This document shows, piece after piece, positions 1 through 12,211 of a stretch of 64,000 nt of DNA; the first letter of the stretch is position 1, and every line of letters starts with the position of its first letter. This DNA comes from Strigamia acuminata (Eukaryota; Arthropoda; Chilopoda; Geophilomorpha; Linotaeniidae): the NCBI GenBank assembly GCA_949358305.1, contig OX442322.1, positions 9,858,001 to 9,922,000 on the forward strand. Reading direction: 5' to 3'. The notes beneath the pieces are model-generated. The model saw only the letters and a list, made by a program, of their open reading frames with translations, did no database searches and was not told the DNA's origin. A program made the position numbers and the translations under genes.

Positions 1-2337
1 GTAGGAAAACACTCTCAAAAGTCGGTTGTAATTGCTAAAACGTCGGAAAAATTTGTAAATAAAATTCTCTTTAACTTGAATAGTCATAACAATTATTTTT
101 CTCTCTTCATCGGGTGGGTTTTCCTGTATAACTTCTTTCTTTTCCAGTTTTGAAACATCAACTCCGTCCCACCAAAGTTTACTGTTCATCAATGTTTTTG
201 AGTTGTGTGGACGGGTCAATAAGTCAGCTGGATTGAATTCGGTTGGCACATGAGACCATTGCTCAGACTTGGAGAAGGAAATAATTTCCTGAACACGGTT
301 TGAGACATACGGTTTCCAAACATTTTTGTCTGAATTAATCCAGGCGAGTGTAATAGTGGAGTCCGAGTAGTAACGAACTTCAGTGACGGGGTATCCAGGA
401 AGAAAGTTCTCGAGCAGATATTTCGTCATTCTGACTCCAACCACTGCTGCTGTTAATTCGAGTTGAGGAAGAGTAACTTTTTTGGCTGGCGCAATACGGC
501 ATTTACTTAACAACAATGTTCTTTTGCCCTCCACGTTGACGACAAAAATCGTGCAGCCAAATGCTTTTGTGCTGGCGTCACAAAAAACTTCTAGAGTTAT
601 TTCCTGACCTGAATAAGTAGTTAACCAACGTTGAACTTTTAGTTCCTTGAGTTGTTGGATGTCGGAATTCCATTCTTCAATTTCTTTTTTCTCTGAATCA
701 AGAATTTTTTCATCCCATTTTTTCGTTCGAGCCCAGATCGCTTGAATGAGCAATTTCATTTGCAGAATCACAGGAGCTAAGAGTCCCATGGGATCGAAAA
801 TTGATGCTAAAAATGAGACAACTTCTCGCTTCGTGATCGGAATTTTTTCAATTTTCGGTATTTTAAACATTATCATGTCCTTTTCTGTGTCCCACAGTAT
901 GCCGAGCATTTTAATGATTCCAAGATTAGAAAACTCCTCGCCTCGCATGTGGAATCCCTCTTTTTTCAAGTTCTCGAAGACGTCTTTGCTGCAAGTCGCC
1001 CACTTCACAAGGGGAAGTTTTCCGCTGTCTAAAATCATTTTCAATCTCTCGCAATGTGTCGTCGTGTCGGCTGGAAAATCTCCTCCAGATGTTAAGTCAT
1101 CCATAAAAATTCCATCATCAAGCGCATCAACTTCTTTGGCGTGTGTTTTCTCAAATTGTTTTGCATGTTTTCTTATGGTTGCGCATAGGAGGAATGGTGA
1201 GGAAATAACACCAAAGGGCACGACGATCATTCTCAGGATCATAATGTTATTCCACAGGTTTTGCCACGAATAAGGCTGCTTAAAATAATCACGAGCCACC
1301 CACAGAAAGCGTAGAAAGTTTCTTTGAGTCGGGTTGATCATAACCTGTAGGAATGCCTGCTTGATATCCGCTATTATCGGGATGCAATAAAGACGAAATC
1401 TCACAATAACAAGAATTAAGTCAGGGTTGAGGGAAGGTCCCGGAAATAAACAGTCATTAAGGGAAAGTTTTCCCTTCTTGGATGAAGACGCGTTAAACAC
1501 GACTCTAAATTTGGAAGTATCTCGATCCTCTTTTATGACGGGGTGGTGAGGTATATTATATATCCCCTTCTTGAGAAAACGTTCCTCCTTTGGGACTTCC
1601 TCCGCTTGATTTTCCTCGATGTACTGCCACATTGAGTCGTCGTAACGTTTTTTATAGTCCTCATTTGCATCGATTCGTTTAAGCGTATTTGCGAGTTGAT
1701 TCATTGCCAACTCCCAATTCGATTCTAACTCTTTTTCCTGTCCATTGAAGGGGAGCATCACTTCATATCTTCCGTCCTCCAAACGTGTTGTCGTGGATTC
1801 GAATCGGTCTCGAATAAAGTCGGAATCCTTTTCTCCCGAATCTATCCCGATTGCCTCCAAATTCCAGAGCTTGTCCAACTTTTCATTGATATCAACGTTG
1901 CAAGTGTTGCAACACGTGGTTAAGTCGGCTTCATCATCAAACAAATCGATGTTTCCAGCTGCACCGGTGAGAACCCAGCCAAATAAAGTATTTATAAGGC
2001 CCAAATCCTCGTTGATTTTCCTCTTGCCGTCTTTCAGAATTTTCCACCAAACATCCACTCCTAATAAAATGTCAATTTGGGATGTTTTGGCAGGTAATTC
2101 TTCAGCCAATTCAAGATTTAATCCTTTCACCTTTTCTATCACAGTGGAGTTTAAAATTCCTTGCACTCTTGGTAGATTTTCGACCGATAACATTGTCATT
2201 TTGATTTCTTGCGTGTCATTTCTGCTTTTCAAAGTAACGTTAAAAACGTCATAATCCGTTGAAGCAGGAGTAGAATCATTGAAGCGTTGTGTCGTGGCCG
2301 AAATGCTGCCGCACTTTTTCAACTTGATTCTTTCTAC
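1..2337 (-). pseudogene. F1: partial BEL/Pao gag-pol, interrupted
   Basis: The minus strand encodes part of a BEL polyprotein close to element E. Reading from 2337 leftwards, it starts inside the protease (equivalent to about residue 505 of E) and continues through the segment ending FGWVL, the RT with FMDDLT at about 1097-1115, and RNase H (CDAS near 570, YYSD near 365). It leaves the window at about residue 1280 of E. I met no stop codon in the stretches I translated (2337 to about 1730 and around the RT and RNase H motifs), but I did not translate every codon. The frame is cut at 2337 by the B1 LTR, and the upstream gag part is not in the window. Identity to E looks like a sister family rather than the same one. 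The copy cannot be functional as it stands. Confidence 0.85.
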
Positions 2338-4686
2338 TGTAGCAAACAACCTTGGATCTCACAGGAAAAAACTGGCGAATTGGTCACCAAACTCTGGAAA
2401 CCGCCCGAGACTGTATAGTGGTTGAAGAGACAAGTTGAAATCCTCTCTCTGAGCATAAGCCTAACTTGAAGAAGTGTTAGGCCTGACTGCATGAAACTAG
2501 GCCTGACTGCATTTAGATAAAGTGATTGGCAAAACCTCTTTAGCTGCTGGGTAGAAATTCCGGGCTCCCAGGGAGGAGGAGAGCAGGCAAAGCTCTCTAC
2601 TCACAAGTCATCATGTTTATTGAAGTAAAAGAAACCCAGGAATAAATTATCCAAAGAAGGAGGAAAAATATCAACTGGATTTAATACTTAACAAATGATA
2701 ACAACTGTTGCTTCTTTAGCAACCTACTCTTAACAACTGGTCACCTGATTACAATAAATGTCAGTGACCAAACAATACAGATTTGAATAATAACAATAGT
2801 GCCAACAAGGTTTCCGTATTTCTACAACAGATGTCAAACTTAACATAAGTAAAGGCAAAACTTAACCTAACACCTTGATAACATTATGACCTGTGCAAAC
2901 AGCACTTCACTTAAACTTAACAGATAATTCAAAGGCTAAAACTAACATTAGTTACACTCAAAACACAATGCTTAGCCCAAACCCAATCACCACCAACAGA
3001 GGGCGCAACGTGTCACAGTTTTAACCCCTTAACAACCATGCAATAACAAAGGTAAAAGCTTAGATTAATAACAACTAATATTGGTAAATATACAAACAAT
3101 AACTAGTATATATTCCCTACGTCCAGGTTCCAATAAAACCCCAAAAGAAACAATAACAGGGCACCAGTGCAGCACCAAATCTAAGATGGCGACCATGCAA
3201 CTGCCAAAATGACGTGAATGGAGCCAGACAAGGTCGCGAGCGACTCACAGGCCTTCTCAACGATGGATCTGCGTCCTAGAACGGTTAGTACAGCTTTCCC
3301 AGTGCTTGGACATTGAAACCCGACCGATTCAACTCATTTGCAGGACCCATACGACCACGAGAGGCGTCGCAAGGCGTGCGCTCACGCCCGACGCTCGCAA
3401 ACGCTCACAAACGATGTCCAACGTCCATCCAGCGACCCAAGACACCTGTGGACTACCTTAAACACCAATACAAGTTAGTATAAATTAAATTACCAGTGAA
3501 ACAAGCACTAAAACTGCAATTGTGCTTATTTCAAGTTCTCCCGTTTCCCAGCTCACTTATGCTATGGCGGCCATCTTGCCGATGCACGCCTATCTCTCTC
3601 ACAAGTGAACTGGAAACAGGAGAAAACTTATAAATACTAGAAATAACACAAACAAGTGAAAAAGACACATAAAACAATGCCAAAAGACTAAAAACACAAC
3701 TTTCAAACATTCCAGGTGTGGCAGGCGAAGTGACAACCCCCTTGAACTTCCAGGATCGTGACAACAAGGCAACAAACCAACTGGACATGTTGTTTCTAGC
3801 AGTGCTTGAAGACCGTGTTGCACTCTAGAAGACATTTGAAAATGGTTAAAATAAATAACCCTATTTACCAGAACTTGTGAAGAATCCCAAAGAAGAAAGT
3901 CCATTACAGGAAAAAACCTTGATGTGAAACCTGTAAAGTGAGCTGTGAACATGTTGGGACAATTCAATACTATTGTGCTCAAGTTAGCACACAAAAACGA
4001 ATTTATTGTAAAGTTAAAATCTATCAAAACATTACACATAAGAGAGGAGAAAATCAACGTTACTTAGGACTAGAAAAAACATATAACAAGTCAGAGTAGT
4101 TGCTGCGCAACCTACAACAATTAGAGCAGCGGCTCTTAGCAACGAGTGGCAACAATCACTCGCAAGAGGCGGATTGTCCCTCTAGTGACAAAATGATAAA
4201 GCGTATACAAGAAAATACACAGTTTCGAGTATAAAATCATTACAAAAGGCACAAAACCGTAATAAATTAAGACAAAGTGTTTCAAATAAATAAACTAACT
4301 TAGGAACTAACAACAGCAACTCTTTGGACGAATCCAAGCAGTAAAACTCCAAAGAATCAAAGAAAAGATGCAAGATTACCTTAAGAAAGACAGCTTAAAT
4401 CAGGTAATTCACCACTCCCACGTCACAAACTACACAAAATTCATTTAACCTTTAGCCAAAACTTAAGCTGCACTATTAACTAAACACAAACTTAAATTAA
4501 TGATTAATCAAAGCAAATCCGCTATTGCGATAGCAAAAATCCATGTTGCGCGTGCTCGCAACAATGTCAGATATGAGTTGCAAATCTATTCAAACTTGAC
4601 AACAAAATTAAAAAGCCTTTTCTCTCTTTCTGAAGATAAACAACGTGAAATCTTCAGATCTTTTTGTTGCGTTCTTGCTCGCAACA
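2338..4686 (-). repeat. B1 3' LTR, split by a solo LTR
   Basis: On the minus strand this LTR starts TGTTGCGAGCAAGAACGC at 4686 and ends in CTACA at 2338. It is about 1.57 kb once the inserted family-A LTR (3791-4563) and one 4-bp duplication are removed. It is a diverged relative of the B2 LTRs (26723-28229 and 42416-43922), with matching ends and blocks such as the Gln-rich-looking AAC repeats and the motif GGCGGCCATCTTG at 3568-3580. It lies directly downstream of the B1 pol stop codon, so it is the 3' LTR. It interrupts the F1 frame. The flank CTAC (2334-2337) is a presumed target duplication whose partner has been lost. Confidence 0.85.
3791..4563 (-). mobile_element. Solo LTR of family A
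   Basis: This 773-bp LTR lies on the minus strand, starting TGTTGCGAGCACGC at 4563 and ending TAGAAACA at 3791. ATGT directly before it (3787-3790) and directly after it (4564-4567) is a perfect 4-bp target duplication, and no interior sequence is attached. It is therefore a solo LTR left by LTR-LTR recombination. It belongs to the same subfamily as the LTR at 45990-46762, sharing the stretch with GTGCTCAAGTTAGCAC. Short open frames inside it are not genes. Confidence 0.92.
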
Positions 4687-4738
4687 TCGCTGCCAGCCGA
4701 AAAAGAAGCGGACAGCCGGCCTAAGCGACTCGACCACG
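4687..4738 (-). promoter_or_regulatory. B1 pyrimidine tract / GGCTGGCA box before 3' LTR
   Basis: Between the B1 pol stop codon and the 3' LTR the sense strand reads CTTCTTTTTCGGCTGGCAGCGA (split here as CTTCTTTTTCGG and CTGGCAGCGA), matching the same position in C. No polypurine tract is present. Confidence 0.6.
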
Positions 4739-7106
4739 CTAGTCCAGCTCCAAAGCCCTTACGTGTTTGACCGAGCGTCGATATTCCTTTCCATTGGCTG
4801 TAACCACTCTCACGACGCGCACAAAACCATCTTCGCCTGGTAGGACTTCGATGACCCGTGCCAGCGGCCAGAAGTACGGATTGCAGCCGACCTTTTCTAG
4901 CAAGACTATCTGGTCGACTTCCGGATTCTTGAAACGGGAGTCGCCCTTGACTTCATGAAAATTTCTTAGCTGTTTCAGGTAACTCTCGCGCCAAATCCGC
5001 CAGAACTCCCAAACGAAAAGTTGTCTTTTTCTATCCAATCTCCGTAGGTCTTTCTTCTCTATCGCGTGCAGTGGACGGTTGATAACCCACTTGGGCATTC
5101 CTCCAGTGAGAAAGTTCTCAGGGCTGAGAATTCTCCCGCCGTCAACCTCCTCATGTACGTAAGACAGGGGCCTTGAGTTAAGCACGGAGCTTATCTCGAC
5201 GGCTAGCGTCTGAAGCGTCTCCAAGTCTACAGTCCTACGCAGCAGCATCTTACGTAGTTTATCTTTCACCGAACGCACAAGTCTCTCCCAGGCTCCTCCA
5301 GCCCAAGGTGACAATGGTGGGATGAACGACCAAACCACTCTCTTCTCCGAAAGGAACGTCCGGATCCCATCCTTGGTCAGCAATTTACCCCACGACTGTA
5401 TCTCCTGGCTTCCTCGCTCGAAAGTTTTGGAGTTGTCGGAGAACACTTTCGCCGGGTACCCAAATCTGGCGCCGAAACGACGGAAGGCCAGAAGGAACTT
5501 TTCCACCGAAAGGTTCTCAGAGACTTCCAAATGGATCGCTCGTGTTACTAGGCAGGTAAACAACAGAATATAGACTTTTCTTCCTTTCTCCTTATGCTTG
5601 ACTGTGAGAGGGCCGAGGTGGTCAATTCCTGTATGCTGGAACGGGGCTGCCGGCGTGACGCGCTCCATAGGAGGGTCACCAGTGGCTGGGTTATTTCGTT
5701 CCAACCGCTCTCGTTTGCAGACCAAGCAACTCCGGATCACAGCCTTGACCGTTCGGCGTCCTCTTACAATCCAATACTTGTCTCTCAACCGGTAAAACGT
5801 CTCACTTAGCTCACCATGCAGGAGCTGCAAGTGAACCTTCTTGATGATTAGTCTTGTTACCCAACTATCCGGGTGTAAAATGATGGGAAATACCTCGTCA
5901 AAGGGAAGCGCTGACTTCCCTAGACGGCTCCTTAGTCTTAGTAAATCTCTCTCATCCAGAAAAATGTCGAAATTTTTCAGGATAGAGCCCTTTGCCACTT
6001 TCTCTTTCAACATTGCGGCTTGTCTTTCGTCTGGAAAACTCAAGACCTGAGCCAAGCGGATGACTCTTTCCTCGGCAACTTCTATCTCGAGAACCTCGAG
6101 GTCCCTCCCGCGGGCGAAAAAAGGAAGCCAGCGCCGCATGAGCGCGAAAACTCGCACGAGGCGATTAAAACTACTAAATCGCTTGAAAACCTCGCACATA
6201 TGCGCTTCTCCATCTGACGCAACCAAAGCTACCTTTTCCTTTTTTGCCTCTTCCATTGGGAGGTCAACGTCCTCAGGTTCGTCCGCGAGGTCTTCCAACT
6301 GACCGGGCCCGTCCCACCAGAGACGGTTGGCCAAAAGGTTCTTTGCCTCGCATGGGCGTGTCAATACGTCCGCTGGATTCCGGTCCGTCGGGACGTATGC
6401 CCACTGACTCGGACTTGACTTTTCAAGAACTTCTGCCACTCTGTTGGAGACATACGGCTTCCACCTGTTCTTATCAGACTTCAACCACCCGAGCGCAACC
6501 ATTGAGTCCGAGTAATACCTTATCTTCCCAATTGGATAACCTGGTAGGAAATCCTCTAGGATGTACTCCACCATCCGGACTCCAACAACAGTTGCGGTCA
6601 ATTCTAGGCGTGGCAAAGTCAACTTGGTGGTGGGGGCAATTCTGCTTTTGCTCAAGAGCAGTTGGGTCGCGCCTGACGCAGCTCGAACGTAGATCGCGCA
6701 CCCGTACGCTTGTGGACTTGCGTCGCAAAAGACGTCAATGTCCATTTCTTGGCCCGAGTACGTCCCCATCCAACGCTTCACCCGGGCTTCGGTGAGGCGC
6801 TGAAGATCGGCGTACCATTTTGTCACTATCTCTCGGTTCTCTTCGGAGATTATGTCGTCCCATTTGATGTCGCGACCCCACATACTCTGTAAAAGTAGCT
6901 TCATCCGCAAAATGACTGGAGCTATCAACCCCAAGGGGTCGAAGACTGATGCCAATAATGACAGAATGCCCCTCCTTGACTGGGGAATCTCAACACCGGT
7001 CGGGATCCTGAACATTAGCGTATCATCTTGGACGCTCCAAAGGATGCCCAGCATCTTGACAACTCCTAGATCTTCAAACTTGTCTGCACGCATGTGGAAA
7101 TCCTTG
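4739..7106 (-). pseudogene. B1: truncated BEL/Pao pol (RT end, RNase H, integrase)
   Basis: This is an open frame on the minus strand, most similar to the C polyprotein. It starts at the RT segment KDFHMRAD (just after the missing YMDD palm motif). RNase H follows with CDAS near 6724, YYSDSM and NPADV. The integrase has an HHCC zinc-binding region (HLQLLHGELSE ... CLVC) and the catalytic core with TGIDHLGPL, VFSDNSKTF and WERLVRSVK, then a C-terminal tail ending ALELD and a TAG at 4739-4741. Gag, protease and most of RT are absent, because family-A LTR sequence joins at 7106/7107 and the remainder does not reappear in the window. Reading upstream into the LTR extends the frame by about 22 codons of LTR sequence, which are not part of the protein. 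Confidence 0.9.
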
Positions 7107-7880
7107 TGTTGCGAGCACGCGCAACATGGATTTTTTGCTATCGCAATAGCGGATTTGCTTGAATTGATCAATTATTTAAGTTTGTGTTTAGTTAATAGTG
7201 CAGCTTAAGTTTTGGCTAAATGTTAAATGAATTTCGTGTAGTTTGTGACGTGGGAGTTATGTTTTACCTGATTTAAGCTGTCTTTCTTAAGGTAATCTTG
7301 TATTTTTCCTTTGATTCTTTGGAGTTTTACTGCTTGGATTCGTCCGAAGAGTTGCTGTTGTTAGTTCCTAAGTTAGTTCATTTATTTGAAACACTTTGGC
7401 TTAATGTATTACGGTTTTGTGCCTTTTGTAATGATTTTATACTTGAAACTGTGTATTTTCTTGTATACGCTTTATCATTTTGTCACTAGAGGGACAATTT
7501 GCCTCTTGCGAGTGATTGTTGCCACTCGTTGCTAAGAGCCGCTGCTCTCATTGTTGTAGGTTGCGCAGCAACTACACTGTGACTGTTATGTAGATTTCTA
7601 GGGTTAAGATATGTAATTTTCTCCTCTCTTTTCTGTGTACTTTTGATAGATATTAACTTTACATTAAATTCGGTTTGTTTATGTGTTATTTGGCATATTA
7701 GTGGTGAGTTCTTCCAGACACTTATTAGGCCACTTTGCAGGGATTTCAAGCAGGATTTCTCCTGCAATGCATCATCTCTTTTGGAGCTCATCACAAGTTC
7801 TAGTAAGTAGGTTTATTTGTTATAAGCTTTTTCTGTTGTCTTCTAGAGTGCCACACGGCCACAAAGCATTGCTAGAAACA
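7107..7880 (+). repeat. Family-A LTR 1
   Basis: This 774-bp LTR runs from TGTTGCGAGCACGC to TAGAAACA. The first 20 nt can fold on themselves (TGTTGC with GCAACA). It is nearly identical to the LTR at 12212-12985 over the first ~710 bp, but its last ~70 bp differ. The left flank is the B1 pol. Confidence 0.9.
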
Positions 7881-7884
7881 TTTT

Positions 7885-7893
7885 TGGTGCCGT
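7885..7893 (+). promoter_or_regulatory. Primer binding site, short match to tRNA-His
   Basis: TGGTGCCGT lies 4 nt after the LTR. It matches the complement of the tRNA-His 3' end for 9 nt, then diverges (TTTGCTTGACC). The A2 element has the same form at 63113-63130 on the minus strand. Confidence 0.5.
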
Positions 7894-8434
7894 TTTGCTT
7901 GACCAGGATGCTAGCCAAGTGTCGTCAGGTTGCCGTGAGTTCGAAAATGGGTGACATCGCCGCCATTTTCGGAAACAAGATCGGTAATTGCAGTGGAGGC
8001 TGCCAGCGCTTAGTGACGACAGACGCATCGTGTGAAGCCAGCGCATTCACAAGCGCAATGCGTGTGGCTGTCGGTCAAATCGAGAATTGCTGCTCGGGAT
8101 GGCGAAATTCGTCTCAGATTCGCCCAGTACGAGTGCGTCGTATGGCGGAATGCAGCGACCACTTCAGGATCGTCGATGGAGAGAGTTTCGGCAAGATTTT
8201 CCCGGATTTCGTGTGCCCAGTTCGTTGGACAGTACGAGGCTGTGTCCACACAGACGTGCGCCGTCTCACAAGCGACGCGGTCAAGATTCCAGTCGAGTTG
8301 TTTCGTCTTCAGCAGAGCCAGTTTTCTCAGGCAGAATGGACGATCCAGCAAAGAGATTCGTGCCGTCAGCGCACACAGAATGGTCACCGAGTTTGGAAGA
8401 GTCACTCTTCAAGCGTCAGTCGACCGCCAGTTAA

Positions 8435-8448
8435 ACACAACGCAATGT
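8435..8448 (+). promoter_or_regulatory. Conserved leader motif ACACAACGCAATGT
   Basis: This copy of the cross-family leader motif lies about 550 nt downstream of the primer site. Its ATG opens only a two-codon frame here. Confidence 0.6.
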
Positions 8449-11400
8449 ACTAGAATCGGCAATGAAGATTTTGTTTTTTTTGTCGATTATATTTTCTCGT
8501 TTTCATCAAATGTTAATTTTAAGGTTTTTGGGGGATATTCTGGTTGTTTTGGGAGTTTTGGGGCGTTAGTTCTGTTTCATGCTTCTGCATACGTCGTTGT
8601 GCAAGTGTAGCTAGTTTCCACGCCTATTTGCGCCTTGTTTGGAGTCCCCTTAAACTCTAAACTTCTGTTTTTGTCCTCCTCGAATGCGTTTTCTAGTATT
8701 AATGTCATGAGTTTCTTGTTAAAGATACTAAAGAGTAGCTTATATGAATTTATTGGCTTTTTTGTCGGAAATTAATTAGGGAGTTCCTGTCTTTAATTGT
8801 CTACAGTTAGACCTGCGGTTTTTTAAGTAGCTTGCACACGTTTTATTGAGAATTTTTGGCCCAATCCGTGCATACGGTAGTTAGTTGTATTTGAATTTTC
8901 TTTAATCCACTCCCTTTTAATTTGAAATCGCCAACTTATTATACAATAAGCTCTTTGGTCTTGAGTTCTTGTAATTTCCCAGGGTTTTTCCCTTGTTACG
9001 TGTAAACTCTTTGAGAGTTTTTTTAGGCTTACTGACAGGAGCGTCGTCACATTTGCAGATTTTTAGTGGTGTTGGCCAGTTAGTCGTCAGCTTGGGGTCG
9101 ATTAACTCCCGCTTTTAGCTTTCTGCCCTACGCTAAAGTTAAATTACTAGCTATTGTGGGCCAACCAGTTCCCTCTTCTCGTCCTTCCCGCCTATCAGAG
9201 CGGCGGTCAGGGGGGTCCTTGAGTGATCTAGCTTCTTCTCGTCATGTGAGCCTGCTCTTGTGTTTGGAATGTGGACGACCTCTGGTCTTTACGTTTTGTG
9301 TCCAATGTCTTTCATGTGTTGCACGAGTTTCCTCGTGAGCTCTGGTGTCGGTCATCTCTCCGCTTCGGGAGAGGGCACACCCGTTTGTATTCGTGTGTCT
9401 GTAGAACGTTTCTTGTTTTTAGAACGAGATTCGTTCTTTTGCTGCTCATGTCAAGCTGAGCGAGCGCTGGCCCGTGAGGTCAGTCGGTTCTTATCTGTCC
9501 GTCAAATTTCTGTTCGGTTAGATTGTGTTACGACTTGTTTGCAAGTGGGTTTGGATTTAGATAGGCGTGTGACTTCTGTCGGTGCTGGAAGTTTAGAGCA
9601 GCCGATCCGCACCGCCCACTGGGCAAGTCCAGTTTCTGTTGTTGACTGCTGCACCCAGTGTCTACCGCTGGTGATGTACGTTCTGCATTTTCGCTTTCTC
9701 TTCGTGGAAACGTCCGTAGCGTTTCATGAGTCTTCATTAGTGATTAGTCTCGCCTTTTATCGTTTAAAAAAGGGAGTTTAGTTATTCTAGTTCTTTGGGG
9801 CAACCTTAGAATTTGGACATTTTAGCTTATTCGTTTAGGAAATAGCTTGCTTGCTATTTTTGGGTTGTGGCTAGCTAGCGTGGCGTTAGGGTATAGGTAC
9901 TTGTTTTGGATGGTCGTTCTTGCTGTGCACAGCAAGGACTGCCATTCGATGTGTTTCAGAGGGCAGGTTTGCACTGCCATACTCTGTCAGATGTCGTGTC
10001 CGAGACATAGTCCCTGCGCCTTTTGGCGGCCCCTATTTCTACGTTTGCTTCCCGCGACTGAGTAGTTGTTGTTAGTCTTTCATTCCTAGCTCTGCAGTGA
10101 GGCAGACATGCACTAGGCAGGGAGCCCACTCTAGGATGGGTCGAAGGGCGTGTGTGTGCGGCCTTCTTGGCGCCGGCACTCGGCAACACGTTTTAGTCAT
10201 TGGACAACACGTGCTTTCAGTAAAGTGGCGATTTCCGGAAGTCGGCTTGCTGATCGACGATGTGGTCAATGGGTATGTGAGCGAGTCAATTGTCGACTTG
10301 CAGTTGCTTACCGGTTCCAGTAATGCGGTTGGCAACTGGCAAGTCCTTGTGCTCATGTCTATGTGTGACGCCCCTCGCAATCAGGGACGTCAAGCAACCC
10401 TCCCTCTTCTCTCGTTTTTCGGTTCAATCATATTGGTTCCGACTCGGGGTGGGCCAAGCGTTCATACGGTAGCCTCCTTATTGGAGCATGGGGTTTTAAC
10501 TAGATCTAGTTTCTATTTCCCCCTCGGTTAAAGAAGTTTCAGTCTTCGTGGTAGTCTGCTCACAACAGGCTACACGGTGGCCCGAGTGCGGACGTGCAGT
10601 CCATCGGGTACCTCTTTGTTCAAGGCGCATTCGTAAAGCGCAGCTCGGTTGAAAGAAAGCCACCGGTTTTAATTTCTTTTCAACGACGTGATTAGTTTTC
10701 GTGAAGGAAGTGTAGCTTCGCTTCATTTGGTTGCAGTTGCACTGCTTCCAACGTTTTTCAGTATCATATGACACCTGTTGATCTTCAAAAAGAAGCAGGT
10801 CCCTTTCCTTTCTTTTCTCGTGGGGAGGAAATGGATTGATTATTTGGGTACGGACTTGTTCCCTCTTCGGAAAAAAAAGCAGAAGTTTAGTGTTTTGGAA
10901 TTCTTGCTGGTTTTCACAGTTCCGGTTTGCTAGTTTCCTTTGTGAGGCCATACTTGGCCAATAGCTTTAGTGATAATATTGACGTTTTAGCCGGTATTTA
11001 TTTGCACGGAACGTGCTCGTTCTGTTTAGATAATTGAACCGTTTTTCTCTTGTTAGTTAGATAAAGTTGTGGTTGATGGGTCAGCGTGCGCGTGTTTCCT
11101 TGTCGCTGTGGACAAGAGGTCGCAGATGGTTTACACAGTCACCTGACTAAGTCTTTCCTTTTTTCTTTATTCTCTGCTCTTAGCGGTTTCGTGGGTTCAT
11201 GTCAAGTCAGGGTGCGGTCAACGCCTTTGCGTGGCAGTTGCTGCGAATGGTTCGCATTGCCTGAGCTTCATGCCTTCTCGTTCTCTTTTTCCTCTTTCTG
11301 GCGTGATCATGTTAGCTAGGTGGTCATGGCTTTGGGTAAGTTGTTAGTTGGTCACTCTTTGCAAAAGAGTGGTGCCTAGGTCTTGACGGCATTTTCTAGT

Positions 11401-12211
11401 TCTTCGTACGAATGCTGGGTGGTTGGTCAGACGATAGGTCTGGGTCAACGCATTCATTCCCTTATTTTAAATTTTTCTTGTTTTCTAGAAAAGGGTCGTC
11501 CTTAATAGTTTATTAAGTTTGAGTTCGCAGCTCGTGTTTTCGTGCGGACGGAGGTTTCCGTGGCACGTTGCCACTTGAGCGCTGGCTCGAGGACAACGAG
11601 GCGGTGAAGCCTGCCGTGTCTCAAGTTTGTTCTTTTTTGCGTTTCAAGTTTCTTCTAGTCTTCATGTATGTCATGTTCCTTGCGAGGCCATGCTCGATCA
11701 AGAGTTTTTGTCACAGTTTTCCTTTTTTCGACGACGTTTAGTTTTCGGTTCTGAGACTTCTAACCTCGGTGTTTGGTTGGACGATTGTTTTGGACCAGCG
11801 CCTTTCCTCTCTGACAAGGATTTCTGTTCTCCCATTTTTAGTTTTCGTTTAGTTTAAGCGTCTGTCTACGGGTTGACAGACTGAGTTTTCGGACAAGCTC
11901 CCGCAATGTTCTCACGTCGTTTTGGTTAGAAAACCCCTTCAGTCGGATTTTCTGAAGGTTCTTGCGTGTGCGCCACGTGTCTATTGGCGACGCCGTAGCC
12001 CCTTGGTGTCTGGACTAGGTCATCATGGCACGGCCCTTCTCTTTCTTCTCTCGTGTTCTAAGTTTCTTTTAGTGTCTATGGTTTTGCCTTCGCGACTTTC
12101 ACAAAGTCAAGCTTGGCTTCGATACTTTTTCTTTCCGTGCTCTTGGTTTTGATGGGGAATTCCTTCAAAAGTTTTCTGCCTTGCCTTCCCTTCTTCTTTG
12201 GCCGGCAACGC

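Larger units (their letters stand above)
7881..12211 (+). mobile_element. Family-A interior 1, non-coding
   Basis: A 4.3-kb interior between two LTRs with no gag, protease, RT, RNase H or integrase in any frame. It starts with a short primer site (TGGTGCCGT at 7885-7893). The leader of about 550 nt is open in several frames, including an antisense frame of 131 codons (8010-8405). It then carries ACACAACGCAATGT (8435-8448) and a G-run (8529-8534). The remaining 3.7 kb is rich in perfect short hairpins, for example 9322-9337, 9356-9373, 9421-9437, 9840-9859, 9919-9936, 11242-11256, 11353-11371 and 11860-11881. It ends with a pyrimidine tract and GGCCGGCAACGC before the next LTR. It resembles a large non-autonomous derivative that depends on an autonomous relative. 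Confidence 0.75.

Noticed and set aside
7107-7171. N-terminal 22 residues of the long minus frame that includes B1 pol
   Set aside because: These codons are family-A LTR sequence joined by insertion, not part of the B1 protein. Similar sequence appears beside other family-A LTRs.
7298-7489. 63-codon frame repeated in every family-A LTR (also 12403, 46180 and minus copies)
   Set aside because: It recurs only because the LTR is repeated. It has no domain and lies in the LTR; the sequence is better explained as non-coding.
10097-10531. 144-codon frame in family-A interior (also near 60496-60930) as a gene
   Set aside because: It is shortened in A3, restarted differently in interior 2, and has no domain; hairpins through the region explain the conservation as well.
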